Shown: one piece after another, positions 27,101 through 38,000 of the stretch
Numbering within the stretch: the first letter of the stretch is position 1
How the letters are laid out: every line of letters begins with the position of its first letter
From: Opisthocomus hoazin
Taxonomy: Eukaryota; Chordata; Aves; Opisthocomiformes; Opisthocomidae
Direction of reading: 5' to 3'
DNA length: 64,000 bases
NCBI RefSeq assembly: GCF_030867145.1
Contig: NC_134454.1
Coordinates: 70,414,308-70,478,307, forward strand
Program-made: the position numbers and the translations under genes
Notes under the pieces: generated by a model
The model's database searches: none
Seen by the model: only the letters and a program-made list of their open reading frames with translations
Told to the model about the DNA's origin: nothing

Positions 27101-30100
27101 ATTTCCACCTAATGAAGGTGGAAGCCTAAAATGTCAAGACTAAAATAGAAATAAAACTAAAGATGTTTTCCTGCCCTAACACTTAAGTAAAAAAGATACC
27201 ATATCCTAGCATAACTTACAATAAGAAAATGTCTCCTCTGGAGTCTAAATTCCTTCCAGTTCTTAAGAACAATTTTAGTTATTTTAGAAAACTCCTCACA
27301 GAATCATATTACCTTGATTAGGCAGAAAAAGAGCACTACAAGCAGCATGATTATAAAGAACAGACTGACAAGTATATCTGGGGCAAAATCTGTGCTATAA
27401 CCTTCCAAATTGCATCTGCGATCCTCTTGGAACAACACTGATTTCACAATTTTCACAGTAAGTTACAAAAAAGCAAGCTCCTAAACAATATTTAAAATTT
27501 AACAGAAATTTAAAGCATCAGAGTCACAAAAACACCAAAAAGCAAGAGACTACATCACTTGTATTTGTAAATACAAATCCCCAGATGTGAGCAATCCAAA
27601 AAGGACATCTAACTCTGGATTCTTTCACTGAAATCTTATGACTCTGAAGGTTCCCAGGTTAAAAACTACTGGTGTCAAGCAGAGTAACGGGGACTTTAAT
27701 AGTTTTAACTGGGAATTGTTTAAAGTAGAGAAGGAAGTAATCTTTTTTACTCAACCAAAACAAGAATAGTCACCAACACAGAAAGTTTCTAGGTAACACT
27801 CCCACAAAGTGCCTCCCTTCTCCATTTGCACCTAGGCTCACTCAGCTTTTGGTCTAAATAGTAATATTACTTCAAGGAAACAAGTGAATGTCATTTTTGA
27901 AGGAAACATTTGTCTACTGAATATTGGGTTGAGAATGCTCATTTCCTTTATACAGCATACTAAAAAGGTATCAGATTGTAACTTTCTTCAACCATTACCA
28001 ACCCCAAATTAACTGAATTTACTGAGGAAATGCCATGACTCTGAGCTCCACAATGCTTCCTCGTTTTCTTTAAACAGAAGTCAGAACACGAGGGAAGGGA
28101 GCCGGTGGTCTCACCCCAACAACCCAGTTCCAAATACATCCTATACTTACATTTTTCGGTAAAGAGTATAGTTTGTCGTAAGATTTGTTTGTCTTCCTGA
28201 AGTCCAGGTGCAGGTAAGTTCAGCATCAAAATAATAAATGCACGAAATATTTCCTGGTGTGTCTGGTGGAACTACAATGGTTAAAAAAAAAATTAAAAAG
28301 GCCAGTAAAAATAAGTAACTTTAATGTACAACTGATTTTGCTGGTCAAAAAGCAGATTATGGCAAACTTCACCAAGTGGCTTGCATAGCACTTCATTTTA
28401 TAATTTCTTACTGCCCTCAAAATTCCTTGCAAAACCAAAATCAAAACCACTATTTCCTCCCCTGGGGAGACGGGGAGATTTTCTCCAGCCATTTCTCAGA
28501 AGTACTTAACTAAGTGCGCCTGAAGATATTTTTGCAGTAACTCATGAACTGTCTTGTATGAAACCACTACGTACGCTGTCTTGAATCTCTAGGTATACCC
28601 AAAGCAACACGCCTGTAGCTCCAGGCCAGTCCAGAGAGCAAGAGGAAAACATAGAAACAGCACAAAAGTTCAGGAAAAGACATTCTCTGAAAGATAAAAC
28701 CCTTCTTGGTTCCTTCCCAGAATGTCTAATCACATATCCCATGAAAACACCTGGTCTGAGAAGCCTGCACGACTTCAGAGTGCAGAAGACTTCCTGGGAA
28801 ACATATCTCTATAACCTTGAAGAGATGACTAATTCTGGACTCTCTTTATCTTGTAAGCAAGAGAGTGCAAAGAAAACAATCCCCTGCAATCTCTACAGCC
28901 TGAAGTCATCCATAAAAATGTAACACCCTCAAAGGCTTCTTTGTTCATCACTTGATAGATGAAATTCGAGTTGAAAGGAAGAGAACTGTGCCCAGTGAAA
29001 TAAACTGGTTGAAGAAGTCATCTTTCCAAAACAGTACTTTTCTCTCCCACCTAATAAAACACTCTAAAGATCATTCTTCTATTGACAAGTTATGGCACAC
29101 TAAACTTTGCAGATAGGCAATACCCCCTACTGTTTTTTATTCCACAGATGTATTGTTCTACACTTCTTGCGTCTTTACTACAATGAGACCCCCAGGCATA
29201 CATTAGTATAATCTGGATTTATTCTACTCAATAAATTAGAGAATTTGTATGCATATTTATCATGTCGCCCTCTCCATAACAGATTGTAATTGTAATTTCT
29301 TTGGAACAGAGGATTAGAGAGGAAATCCTCCCTGCAGAAAAGGAAAGTTGACTAGGCTAGACAAATCACACAACCAAAGAGACAGACACAGTACACTCTG
29401 AACTCGACAGAAAACCTCCACTCACTTCAGCTGGCCAACAGTCAGGGTCAGAGAGGTTATGGACCAGTGCCAGTAAGGAATGCCTGCAATTGCATGCTTT
29501 ATTTCAGAAAAAAGAAAATACTTGAATACAGGTGTCTAACAATGCCACAAGCTTAAAAAAAAAAAAGAAAAAAAAAAAGTCGTTGTTTGAAAAGTAAAAT
29601 TATAAAGTTATTAAAAAATGTTAAAATTCATGTTTCCACATTCCTACTTACAGCCAGATTTAACTTCAGTGTGAACCAAAAGTTGTTCCTTGCCCAAGTA
29701 CTTAGTGAAACATTTCACATGAGCTTTGCTGTAAATGAAATTATGGATGGTTACACTAGATACAGTCTCGTTCACAACATTATAGTTCTCCTGAGCAATC
29801 AATTCATGATTCAATTTCCAGATGATGTGGCTTGCATTTCTGTGAGGTGTGTAGCGATTTCCAAGAACACAAAATAGTTTCAGGGTGGATCCTCTTTCAA
29901 TTTCAGGAGATGAAGGAAAAATGTCGGCATCTCTGATAGAGCTTTCATCTAAAAACAAAACCAGAGATATCACATAACCTAATTACATTTAAAATACCAG
30001 TAGAAAAATGATAACTTTGGTGTCTACAGATCATTAAATTACATTTTTTTCGTATGGAGTTCAAATAAAATGCTCAGTTAGTCACTCAATTCAGATATTG

Positions 30101-32028
30101 CGGTTTGGAACTCAGTTCACATTAATTACTATATTACCATAGGTAATACCTATTACCATAGGTATTATATAAGAAGGATGTTTCTGTACCCTCCTAAAAA
30201 TAATGGAGAAATTTCAACTCTAAATTTTTTAATAGCTGAAGATTAAGAAAAGATAGTCTTGTCTTTTAAATCTGTTTTTAAAAAACATTCCGATACGTAA
30301 AAGGTATGCATACCATTTAGATGTTATCATTACTAATTACTGTATCAGAAAACACAACAAACTGGAAAGTTTAAATTTTACACCTAAGTTGCAATACATT
30401 TCAATATCTCATTAGTACTTTTACCCCACATAAAATTCATGTTCTTAGATACAGTGCAGGAACTGCATGTAAAAGGAATACACAGAAGCGAGCTGAATGA
30501 ATGAATTCAGCAACAAAATTACGAAACCACCCCTTAGAGTCCTGCAAGGAGCTAGCTGTTTATTTTCTTCCTGCTACTTCTCTCTTGAAGCCATATTTCA
30601 TAAATAAATCTTAAATAAAACCAAATAAACCCCAACTTTTACAGACAGAATTTCTTTGCTAGAATGTAGGAATGAAAGAGATTCAAATATTAAACTTTCT
30701 TCCTTGTTTTCTGGTATTTCTTTCCTTTTTCAGTGTATTAGCTGTAAATTGCTTTCTAATTCTTTTTGTGTCCTTTTTTTTCAAAGTAATTTCTTTATGT
30801 TTCAAAGTCACACTAACGGCTAATTTACACTCTGCTGCACAAATTTTAGTGTCTATCAGTTGAAAGCATCTACCTGCACTGTTTTGTATATTATTCAAGC
30901 TTCTACAAACATATGCACCCCTCTTCCATGTAAATCCCCAAACAATTTCAGACAAATATCACTATACAATAAAATACTGTTGTGTGTTAAGTTGTATGTG
31001 ATAAATTGCACGTGAACTTTCAATTATTGTCTCAAAGTCATTATTTCAGTCTATCCTTGTGATTTCCTATTCTAACCTATACTGTTCAACTTAATCAGTT
31101 TGAAGTAGCACTGTTGTCACACATCTTTAATCCTCAACCACTCACTGCTGTTATGCCTTTGCGCACCAGAAGTGAACCAAAAGGAGACAGACAAAGATGA
31201 AAAATAAAAACTCTGCCAAAAAAAACTTCGTTTCCCATCCAGATCAGATTCCTCACCTCTTCACAACTAGACACAAAAAATGCACTCCAGCAGGAGCGGG
31301 AGATGAGAGGCAGAGGGAGTGCAGAACTACCCGCTCCTCCAACTTCAGCAGTTACCTGTGCCAGCTTAAACTGACTGTAGAATTACCCCATTAACAAATA
31401 AATAAATAAATAAATAAGATCAATAGTCACACATTGTTATGTGACTTAAAATTAGGAATGAGAACATTAGTAGTCATGGCATGAATCTCTGAATAGGTAA
31501 TGTTTGACTTAAAACAGTCCAAAACCAGCAGACATCAAGAGCATTTCAGTGTTCATGTGTTATAAAAACATTAATTTGTTCCACCAGCAGATCTCCAAAG
31601 TTATCAGCCTTTACAACGCAACAAGAACTGAACCACGATATGACTTCCAGATGCAGATGCCCCTTCTATATCCTGTGCATCATGGAGACAGTTAACAAGT
31701 AAGTTTTAAAAAACTTTTTTTCTTAATACTTTAAATACATAAGAAAACAAATCCAGGCCATCATGATCACAATTAACATTCCACAAGAGGACATCAAGAG
31801 TATCATAAATTAATTTTCTCTATATACTGCACATCACTTAGTCAATCACCTACTAATTTCTATTTTCAAAATACATTTTTGTCATTTTCAGAACTCTTTG
31901 AAATTCCATTTGGAGATGGACACCTTTTGGAAAACTTTCTTATGGCAAGACAGGTGCTAATAATCAAGAAATATACCTGCTAGAGAGCTGCAGAGCAGGA
32001 CAAGCATCCAAATCAAACAGCTGAACAT
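5545..32028 (-). CDS. IL31RA: Interleukin-31 receptor subunit alpha, complete coding region in 15 exons
   Basis: Type I cytokine receptor of the gp130 family. In mammals it pairs with OSMR at the plasma membrane, binds IL-31 and signals through JAK1 and STATs. Joining 31977-32028, 29652-29948, 28151-28271, 25834-26015, 24301-24452, 21321-21486, 20619-20701, 19861-20077, 18227-18409, 15666-15767, 14170-14316, 11494-11634, 10051-10144, 6999-7077 and 5545-6144 gives 2616 nt, 871 codons plus stop. Every junction is GT-AG and every phase agrees. Domain order: signal peptide 1-17, Ig-like 18-116, cytokine-binding module about 117-324 with WSEWS at 309-313, three fibronectin III domains about 325-614, membrane helix about 619-642, box1 WPDIPNP at 652-658, tail to 871. 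Identity rests on IL31RA-specific stretches near the C-terminus ([18 protein letters not shown]), in the third fibronectin domain ([11 protein letters not shown]) and on neighbouring DDX4. Unlike human IL31RA (about 730-760 residues) it has an Ig domain. A gp130 paralogue is the alternative but fits the tail less well. Confidence 0.93.
6999..7077 (-). CDS. IL31RA: IL31RA coding exon 14: juxtamembrane box1
   Basis: Residues 646-672 read [16 protein letters not shown], the box1 JAK-docking motif (WPDIPNP, 652-658) of gp130-type receptors. The acceptor is the tag ending at 7078. A second aaaag at 7068 would shift the frame. Donor GTAATA. Confidence 0.92.
7699..9115 (-). mobile_element. CR1 LINE, 5'-truncated, reverse transcriptase to 3' tail
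   Basis: Lies in IL31RA intron 13 in the same orientation as the gene. The 3' tail is at the left (ATCATAGAATGCTTTGGG on plus). Going right, the minus strand encodes the C-terminal domain ([20 protein letters not shown]) and the reverse transcriptase palm ([23 protein letters not shown]), then NIVPICKK and [10 protein letters not shown] near the truncated 5' end at about 9115. One frame stays open for 195 codons, but frameshifts separate it from the rest, so it is not active. Confidence 0.93.
10051..10144 (-). CDS. IL31RA: IL31RA coding exon 13: transmembrane helix
   Basis: Residues 615-646 hold a 23-24 residue hydrophobic run (VIFIALPVG through LWITCIL) ending in the stop-transfer residues KKH. 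Of three nearby AG acceptors only ctaaag joins the Phe-Gly/Asp phase correctly. Donor GTGAGT. Confidence 0.92.
10439..10590 (-). mobile_element. CR1 LINE 3' end fragment, diverged
   Basis: The plus strand starts with a degraded AATCACACAATAATTC tail, then TTGGAGGGGACATCTGAAGG and the CAACCTTTGAAAGT region, matching the last 150 bases of CR1 in reverse. It lies in IL31RA intron 12 and is older than the other copies by eye. Confidence 0.7.
11494..11634 (-). CDS. IL31RA: IL31RA coding exon 12: second half of third fibronectin domain
   Basis: Residues 568-615 include [10 protein letters not shown] and [16 protein letters not shown], the F-G hairpin before the membrane. Acceptor aaaaag, donor GTAAGT, one base left over. 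Confidence 0.92.
14170..14316 (-). CDS. IL31RA: IL31RA coding exon 11: first half of third fibronectin domain
   Basis: Residues 519-568 contain PSEGP, the strand [17 protein letters not shown] and [14 protein letters not shown]. Acceptor tgtag with AG as the first exon bases; a cut two bases later would break the frame. Donor GTAAGT. Confidence 0.92.
15666..15767 (-). CDS. IL31RA: IL31RA coding exon 10: second half of second fibronectin domain
   Basis: Residues 485-519 read [19 protein letters not shown], a close match to the mammalian IL31RA segment ending at YNISVYP. Acceptor ttacag, donor GTACGT, one base left over. Confidence 0.92.
17815..17993 (+). mobile_element. CR1 LINE 3' end fragment
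   Basis: Reads AGGCCCCATCCCTGGAAACA through TTGGACTAGATGACCTCTAG and ends TTTCTATGATTCTATGGG, the standard CR1 3' terminus with its octamer tail. It sits in IL31RA intron 9, antisense to the gene. Confidence 0.92.
18227..18409 (-). CDS. IL31RA: IL31RA coding exon 9: first half of second fibronectin domain
   Basis: Residues 424-485 include VVVEWIVS and [10 protein letters not shown], with NSTNWK as a candidate glycosylation site. Acceptor tttttag, donor GTATGT, one base left over. Confidence 0.9.
19861..20077 (-). CDS. IL31RA: IL31RA coding exon 8: rest of first fibronectin domain
   Basis: Residues 352-424 include [13 protein letters not shown] and [13 protein letters not shown], the C and F-G strand signatures of a fibronectin III fold. 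Acceptor aatag, donor GTAAGA, one base left over. Confidence 0.9.
20619..20701 (-). CDS. IL31RA: IL31RA coding exon 7: start of first membrane-proximal fibronectin domain
   Basis: Residues 324-351 read [10 protein letters not shown] then SVHLMWK, close to the start of fibronectin domain 1 in mammalian IL31RA. Acceptor aatag, donor GTATAC, phase 0. Confidence 0.9.
21321..21486 (-). CDS. IL31RA: IL31RA coding exon 6: WSXWS-bearing half of cytokine-binding domain 2
   Basis: Residues 269-324 contain TEYSVAVRC followed by WSEWS at 309-313 (bases 21366-21352), the hallmark of class I cytokine receptors. Acceptor ttccag, donor GTAAGG, one base left over. Confidence 0.94.
22000..24298 (-). other. 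IL31RA: IL31RA intron 5, non-coding
   Basis: AT-rich intronic sequence between coding exons 5 and 6. No recognisable exon or repeat beyond short A/T runs (for example a T-run near 22957). Confidence 0.5.
24301..24452 (-). CDS. IL31RA: IL31RA coding exon 5: first half of cytokine-binding domain 2
   Basis: Residues 218-268 begin EKFEAPEIL and include [11 protein letters not shown] and the strand VCQVQYR, the fibronectin-fold pattern before the WSXWS half. Acceptor tctag, donor GTAAGT, ends in phase 0. Confidence 0.9.
25834..26015 (-). CDS. IL31RA: IL31RA coding exon 4: second half of cytokine-binding domain 1
   Basis: Residues 157-218 carry the second conserved cysteine pair (Cys172, Cys179) and the segment [12 protein letters not shown], matching the VEAEN strand of gp130 and IL31RA. 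Acceptor tttttag, donor GTAATT. The exon ends with G, which joins AG of the next exon to make Glu. Confidence 0.9.
26019..28148 (-). other. IL31RA: IL31RA intron 3, non-coding
   Basis: Contains an AT-rich TTATTA tract near 26085-26140 and an ATAG run near 26405. Nothing else recognised. Confidence 0.5.
28151..28271 (-). CDS. IL31RA: IL31RA coding exon 3: first half of cytokine-binding domain 1
   Basis: Residues 117-157 start [10 protein letters not shown]. They contain Cys127, Cys137 and Trp139 in the CxW pattern of class I cytokine receptors. The segment resembles the N-terminus of mature mammalian IL31RA. Acceptor gtag and donor GTAAGT; the exon ends with two bases of a split Met codon. 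Confidence 0.9.
29652..29948 (-). CDS. IL31RA: IL31RA coding exon 2: N-terminal Ig-like domain
   Basis: The exon encodes residues 18-116. Cys44, Trp61 and Cys97 have the spacing of an Ig-like fold, as in domain 1 of gp130. There are candidate N-glycosylation sites at NAS and NET. The exon is flanked by tttttag and GTAAGT and is 297 nt long, phase 1 at both ends, so skipping it keeps the frame. Mammalian IL31RA is known to begin directly at the cytokine-binding module, so this domain is the main architectural difference. Confidence 0.88.
31396..31417. repeat. Short (AAAT)n microsatellite
   Basis: About five AAAT units in IL31RA intron 1 (between the signal-peptide and Ig exons). Confidence 0.85.
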
Positions 32029-32058
32029 TTCCTATTCAGGAACTATGGGCAGGAAATG
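31977..32058 (-). CDS. IL31RA: IL31RA coding exon 1: 5' UTR end and signal peptide
   Basis: A cag acceptor after a T-rich tract opens the exon at 32058. Thirty bases of leader precede ATG at 32028. An in-frame TAG two codons upstream supports this start. The 17 codons [17 protein letters not shown] form a typical hydrophobic signal peptide. The exon ends with one base of a split codon before GTATAT, which the Ig exon completes as Asp. Confidence 0.88.
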
Positions 32059-35000
32059 CTGTAATAAAATAAAAATAAATAAAAGTAAAAATAATATCCT
32101 TCAAGCAAAGATGCCCCTGTAATACTTTATAAGCATTTGTATGTGACTTAACGGTATTCAGCATTTCTCACTTGCATTCAAGTTAAGTATTGCTTTGCCT
32201 AAGTCTTACTCTCCTGCACAACGGCAGAAATTTGATGCAGTTTTCCTAAGTGTATATGTTTCCTACAAAGATAAGAGACATAAGTGTACCTGAAATCCTT
32301 CTGAGAGCAATCCAATCCATATAAATAATTTATCTTCCAAGGACTGTGTGAAGAATTGGTAAGAACTACACCTACACCCACTTGAAATCCAGCCTGCCTA
32401 GCCATCTTATGAGCAGATTCACTTAGCAGAGTGAGTTTATTTTGAAAAGAAAAGCTGTGGCAGGAGAAGGAGTGATCCGCATCTCTCGTGCGTCACCACC
32501 TAATAAAACAATTGCTCAGGAAGTAGGCAACAGTTCCAAGTCATCATCCACCCAAGACAGGGTGAAATCACGTTGGTTTTATTCCAGTTAAGTGTCCAAG
32601 GCACCAGACTTGAGGACACTCTGCAAATGCAAGAGAAGGTACATCTCTTTGGCTTGCTCTTTGAAGATGAACTGTTGTGCAGCCAAAAAACCCCAAAACT
32701 CTGGGGAAGAAGGAGGAAAGCAAAGAAGTAGAATGATTTCTTCTAAAGGTACAGTTGAATTTAGGGCTTCAGGAGAAAAACGACAGAAAGCAAATACTCC
32801 CCTTGCCTCAATTGCCGCTGTCATCACTCACAGAATCACAGAGTGGTTGAGATTGAAAGGGACCTCTGCAGGTCATCTGGTCCAACCACCCTGCCCAAGC
32901 ATGGCCACCCAGAGCCAGCTGCCCAGGAGCACGTCCAGACAGCTTTTGACACTCTCCAAAGATGGAAAGTCCACAACCTCTGGGGTCAACCTGCTCCAGT
33001 GCTCAGTCACCCTCAGAGAGAAAAAGTGTTTCCTGATGTTCAGAGGGAACATCCTGTGTCTCAGTTTGTGCCCAGTGCCTCTTGTCCTGTCACTGGGCAG
33101 CACCAGAGAGAGCCTGGCTCCGTTCTCTTTGCACTTGCCCTTCAGGTACTGATGAGATCCTCCTTGGGACTTCTCCCTGCTGAACAGTCCTAGCTCTCTC
33201 ATAAGCCTTCCTCCACACGAGAAATGCTTCAGTCCCTTAATCACTGTTGTGGTTGCTCTTTGGACTCTTTCCAGTATGTCCATGTCTCTCTTGTACTGGG
33301 GAGTCCAGAACCAGATGCAGTACTCCAAGTGTGGTCTCACCAATGTTGAGCAGAGCGGAAGGATCACCTCCCTTGACTGGTTACACTCCTCCTAACACAG
33401 CCCAGGGTACCACTAGCTTTCTGTGCCACAAGCGCACATCGCTGGCTCACATTCTACCTGGTGCCCACTGGGACCGCCAGGGCCCTTTCTGCAAAGCTGC
33501 CCTCCAGCTGGTCAGGCTCCTGTCTGTATGGGTGCCTGGGGTTATTCCTCCCCAGGTGCAGGATTTGGTACTTCTCCTTGCTGAACTTCATGAGGTTCCT
33601 GGCAGCCCATTTCTCCAGCTTGCAGAGGTCCCTCTGGTTGGCAGCACGACCCTCTGGCACATCAGCCACTCCTCCCAGTTTTGTGTCCTCAGCAAACTGG
33701 CACAGGGTACACTCTGCTGTGACATCCAGATCATTAATGCAGATGATAAACAGGACTGGATCCAGCATGGACCCCTTGGGTACAACCCTTGTCACTGGCC
33801 TCCAGATAGACTTTGCACCACTGGTCACCATGATCTAGACCCATTTGTTCAGCCAGTTTTCAATCCAGCTCACCGTCTCATCATCAAGCCCACGCTTCAC
33901 CAGCTTGTCTGCAACTACCCCTGTCTATCAAGCGGCCCAGCTCCTATACGAGGGCAGAACATGTTGCAACCCAGACTACTCATTTGGCTAGCAAGTAGGA
34001 GAGCCGCCTGTAGAAAACAGAGGTTTCAGATCCCCTTCAGCAGATGAGAGCCTAGGGCCCAATATTCCTCATTACTGGACAAGTAGGTCTAAATACCATG
34101 TTCATAAACAAAAGGTGGGCATTATACTGCTGCAGCTAGTTAGGGTGCCTATTTTATATTAGGCTTTCAGATTTATCTGAGGAGCTGCTGGAATTTCAGC
34201 TCCCCATGCAAACCTGTACGCCAGGAGGGCTCCAGGTGGGAGGCAAGTGCTACCTCCCCAGAACAGGTACACCAGCAGCTTTCAAATCCAACAAGGCATC
34301 TCCTGCTCCCACAGTTTCGGAAAATGCTGGGAAGCAGCTGTGCATCGGGTCACGGTTTGGGACAGAGATCTATAGGTAGGATACAGGCAGAAGGGGTTCT
34401 GTACTACGTTATGGTCCCTTCCACAATAACTGCTTGGTTTTGCTACAAACTAAAGTTTCACAATAATCTAAAAGAGAAAACCATAGTAAAAAAATGCTTT
34501 GTGCTCAGTCTCTACCAGAAGCTATCTGAAACATTATTTTCAATATGTCTCAGGAAGCATTTTAGAAACTTTGAGGCTATGACAGTGCAAAAGAGGAGAA
34601 AACATTATGAACAGGACATGAGATAAAGAAAAAGAAATGAGGGAGGAGTTTGCCTAGTGACACGCTCCTAAAATACAGCTGCAGCAAAATGTGCACCAAC
34701 AAGAAACAAAGCAATTACAAAACCAGAATCTATTACTACTTCAATACCAGATTCTATTGCTATTTCAATAACCTAGGGTGTAAGTTCTTGTTCTCCAAGC
34801 ACTAAAGATGAATTACACTACTGACAGCAATAAAAACAAAGAACTTTAAGCAATTGTTCCAAGTATTCTGCACTAATAGGTGCAGAATTAAAAGTAGATG
34901 CAGACTGAAAAATGTTTAGGTATTTATTTTTGAATTTCAGAATTAATACAACCCATAGCAATGTTAATGAGATACCGGAAGATCCACTCTGTTAAAGCTA

Positions 35001-38000
35001 AGAATATACTTCATAAACACTAAAGTGTGTCTTTCTTATTCAATTTTTTAAAATTTAAGAAAGATACCAAAGTAAAAAAAAATCAGTCCCAAAGTCATGA
35101 CTACAAGCAAACTACATTCACTGCAAAAATAAAGAAAAATCATAATGATGACTCTAAAAAAAGCTTTGCCAGCTTTGTAGGAACACACACCAGTGATTGC
35201 TATACAGCTGTGGCAAACACTGACGTAGTCAGTCCACCATTAGCTAGGAGGCTACTAGTTGCAGAAAACCAACACGCTTCAATGATGATTATCAACATCA
35301 GCAAAACCAAGCAACATAACAAAGAGCACTAAAAGATGATGTTGCTAATCAAAACTATCTGTCAGAGGAGGAATGATAAGTCAAAGACAAATTATTAATG
35401 AGTTACAGATGCTACACTGGCATAAGCATTTTTTTTAAAACTTCAAAAAGTAAATAAATTTATTTGTCAAATAAAATGTTTTTGCAACAGCTCCATGAAT
35501 ATGGCTTTAATCTTGGAGGATATACTCACTCATGAGAATACCAAATCCTCTGTGTGGCATGTGAAGATAATCATATACATAATAGTTTACAGGAAAGAGC
35601 TTAAGGCACTTAATAAAGCTCTATTCTTTCTTTTCTGTAGACTTAACTGCTAGCATCATGTAATAAAATCTTACTGCATATTCTGTACTGTAAGGATTTC
35701 ATTAAATAAAACAAATTGTTCAAAACACAAGCTTTCCACTTGTCTGCATCAACCACAGAATACAAGTTTTACATATTAAGGCTGTGACTAATTAAAGAAT
35801 GTCCCCTAGTGTTTGATGTCTTCCTTAAATTCACCAAACATAGCTACACAATAACAAAAAAACAGTAGAAGTTGCCATAAGCTTAGATAACAGTATATCA
35901 AGAAACAACTGCTTCCAGACCATAAAAGCAGCAGCATGATTTCAAATACATGCAACTATATAAGAATCAGGCAAGAAGAGAAAAACACTGTCACCACAGA
36001 GCAGCTGTCAGTACTGAGCTTGATTACACTGCTCTAAGTGAAAAGTGCCAATAGCTTTTTCTGCTTTCTGGACTAGTCAGGAAAAAAAAAAATCAGCTAA
36101 TACCAAGAACAAAATGAAGATAGATCATGGTTCTCCCCAGACAGGACATGCAAAGTCCTTTCCAGGCTAGGAAAGAATCAATTTACAAAACTTTCATAAT
36201 AAAATTAACAGCCGCTTTTAACAGAAAATCTGGTGCAAAAAAAAGCAACCATGAGTTGACACGGACACTGACTTTATCTGGAAGCAGCTACCCTTCTTCT
36301 GGAAATTAAATTATTGCATAGATCTTTGCTGAGAGTTTGTGAGAAAAATCAAAAGACAGTACAGCCTTGGTCAAAGCACAGAACACTTCAAAGGGTGCAA
36401 CAACTCTAGCAGGAAGATGAAGAACCATCTGCTATATAAAAAAGAAATAAAAAATAAAAAAAGGAAAAAGTGTACTACGTTTATCAAACACTCTCCCCTG
36501 TCTTTCTTTGCCTACAATTTGGCAAAGCTCTAACAGTTTCTGCTGACACTCTACATATGTTGGTTTGCTATTTTTGAGGGGACACAAGACAGAAGAGGCT
36601 GCATTTCAGCCAAAATACTTCAGTATTTCCAACAATAACAAAAGCATTTTTTTTCACCATATTCCTTTGACTAGCTCCAGCAATCCCACACTTTTTTAGC
36701 AAGGAATTAGAACTCAAAAGCATTGGAAAATCACAAAAAGCCTTTTTTAATTACAATTGTGCCAAAAATACTACATACCACTGCATATCCCACCACAGCA
36801 GGGCACAGTGCTAAAAGATAAAGCATGGTAAATCTGGCTGCGATACCAAGTCACATGCCTTTGAAAAATTCCGGTTCTACGTGCTCACCAGAAAGCTCAA
36901 ACAGCCAAAGATCCCATCCACTGCAAGTAAGCATCCCTCGTCCTGTACACACACCTATGTTTTCCCCCTCTTCTAGTGCTCCTCTGGTGCTCATCACACA
37001 GTGAGTCACTTACACTTGCTAAAATAGCAGAAAACTAATCAAAAAATGTATCTGTGCTACGTCAGCAAACGTAAGCAACCTGCTACCATGATTAGACAGG
37101 CATCTATGTTGCTGAAAAAGAGGAGAGGACTGGGGAGAGAGACCTCCACATTTCTTCCCAGGTGTGAGCTGTTAATCTGGTTTAGTCCTGATGCTGTCTT
37201 ACATCTCCTTCCACTTTCTCCAATACCAATTAGCAGCCGGTTATTTGACATGCCAGCTGCTAGTTACTACATGTCAGAGACCATGGCAGTGACTCAGCAG
37301 GTTACAACCCTGCTCACGTCTTACGTGGCTGTCACCATACTGGTATGTGACTAAGTAGCTCTTTGGCTGTTTACTTAAGAGATAGCACATGTAAAAGTGA
37401 TGAAAGAACATTCCTGAGTGAAAATCGCATCATAAATTCAGAAGTGCTTCACTTAAAGATACCTGTAAAAGCTAAATTCTGATGACTAAACAAATAGCAT
37501 GAACAGAACCGTCTTCTCCAACTATTTAAAAAACAGATTCTCCAAAGCCAGATTTCTTGCAGGAAGGGGCAATCTCAATGAAGGTCTCATTAAATAAATA
37601 AAAAATTGTGTAACATAGTTGATGAAAGAAGGCTTTCTCAATACCAAAACCTCTGGATTTCTATTTTCATTTTGAAATTTAAGTCGTTTGGAAGAAATCT
37701 GGTTTGAAAATTTAAAAAAGTCAGAGGAAGAAATTACCCTTAGTAACTTTTCCCCATACTCTATTTAGGACTATGTCTTCATCACCCTTCTCCCCCTATT
37801 TCGGGACAGGAATCTTCTTCCATTCAGATCCAATTCTAAGCTTGTTTTTAACTACACAGACACATACTTCTGCATGCAGCATAGCTGCCACACCATGAAT
37901 AATGACCATGGTACCTCTATAAACAGAAAGGCAGTATGCCTTTAGCCTATGTAAAATATAGGCCCAGTCATCTTGAAGAATTTCTTACGTCTTTGCTGGA

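Noticed and set aside
5545-32028. Calling the receptor IL6ST (gp130) because of the Ig domain
   Set aside because: The tail, box1 context and third fibronectin domain match IL31RA better, gp130's longer tail with several YXXQ motifs is absent, and the DDX4 neighbour fits IL31RA.
33247-34047. 266-codon plus-strand open frame, the longest in the window
   Set aside because: It is antisense to the CR1 reverse transcriptase copy at 32827-33925; the minus-strand translation matches CR1 and this one matches nothing.
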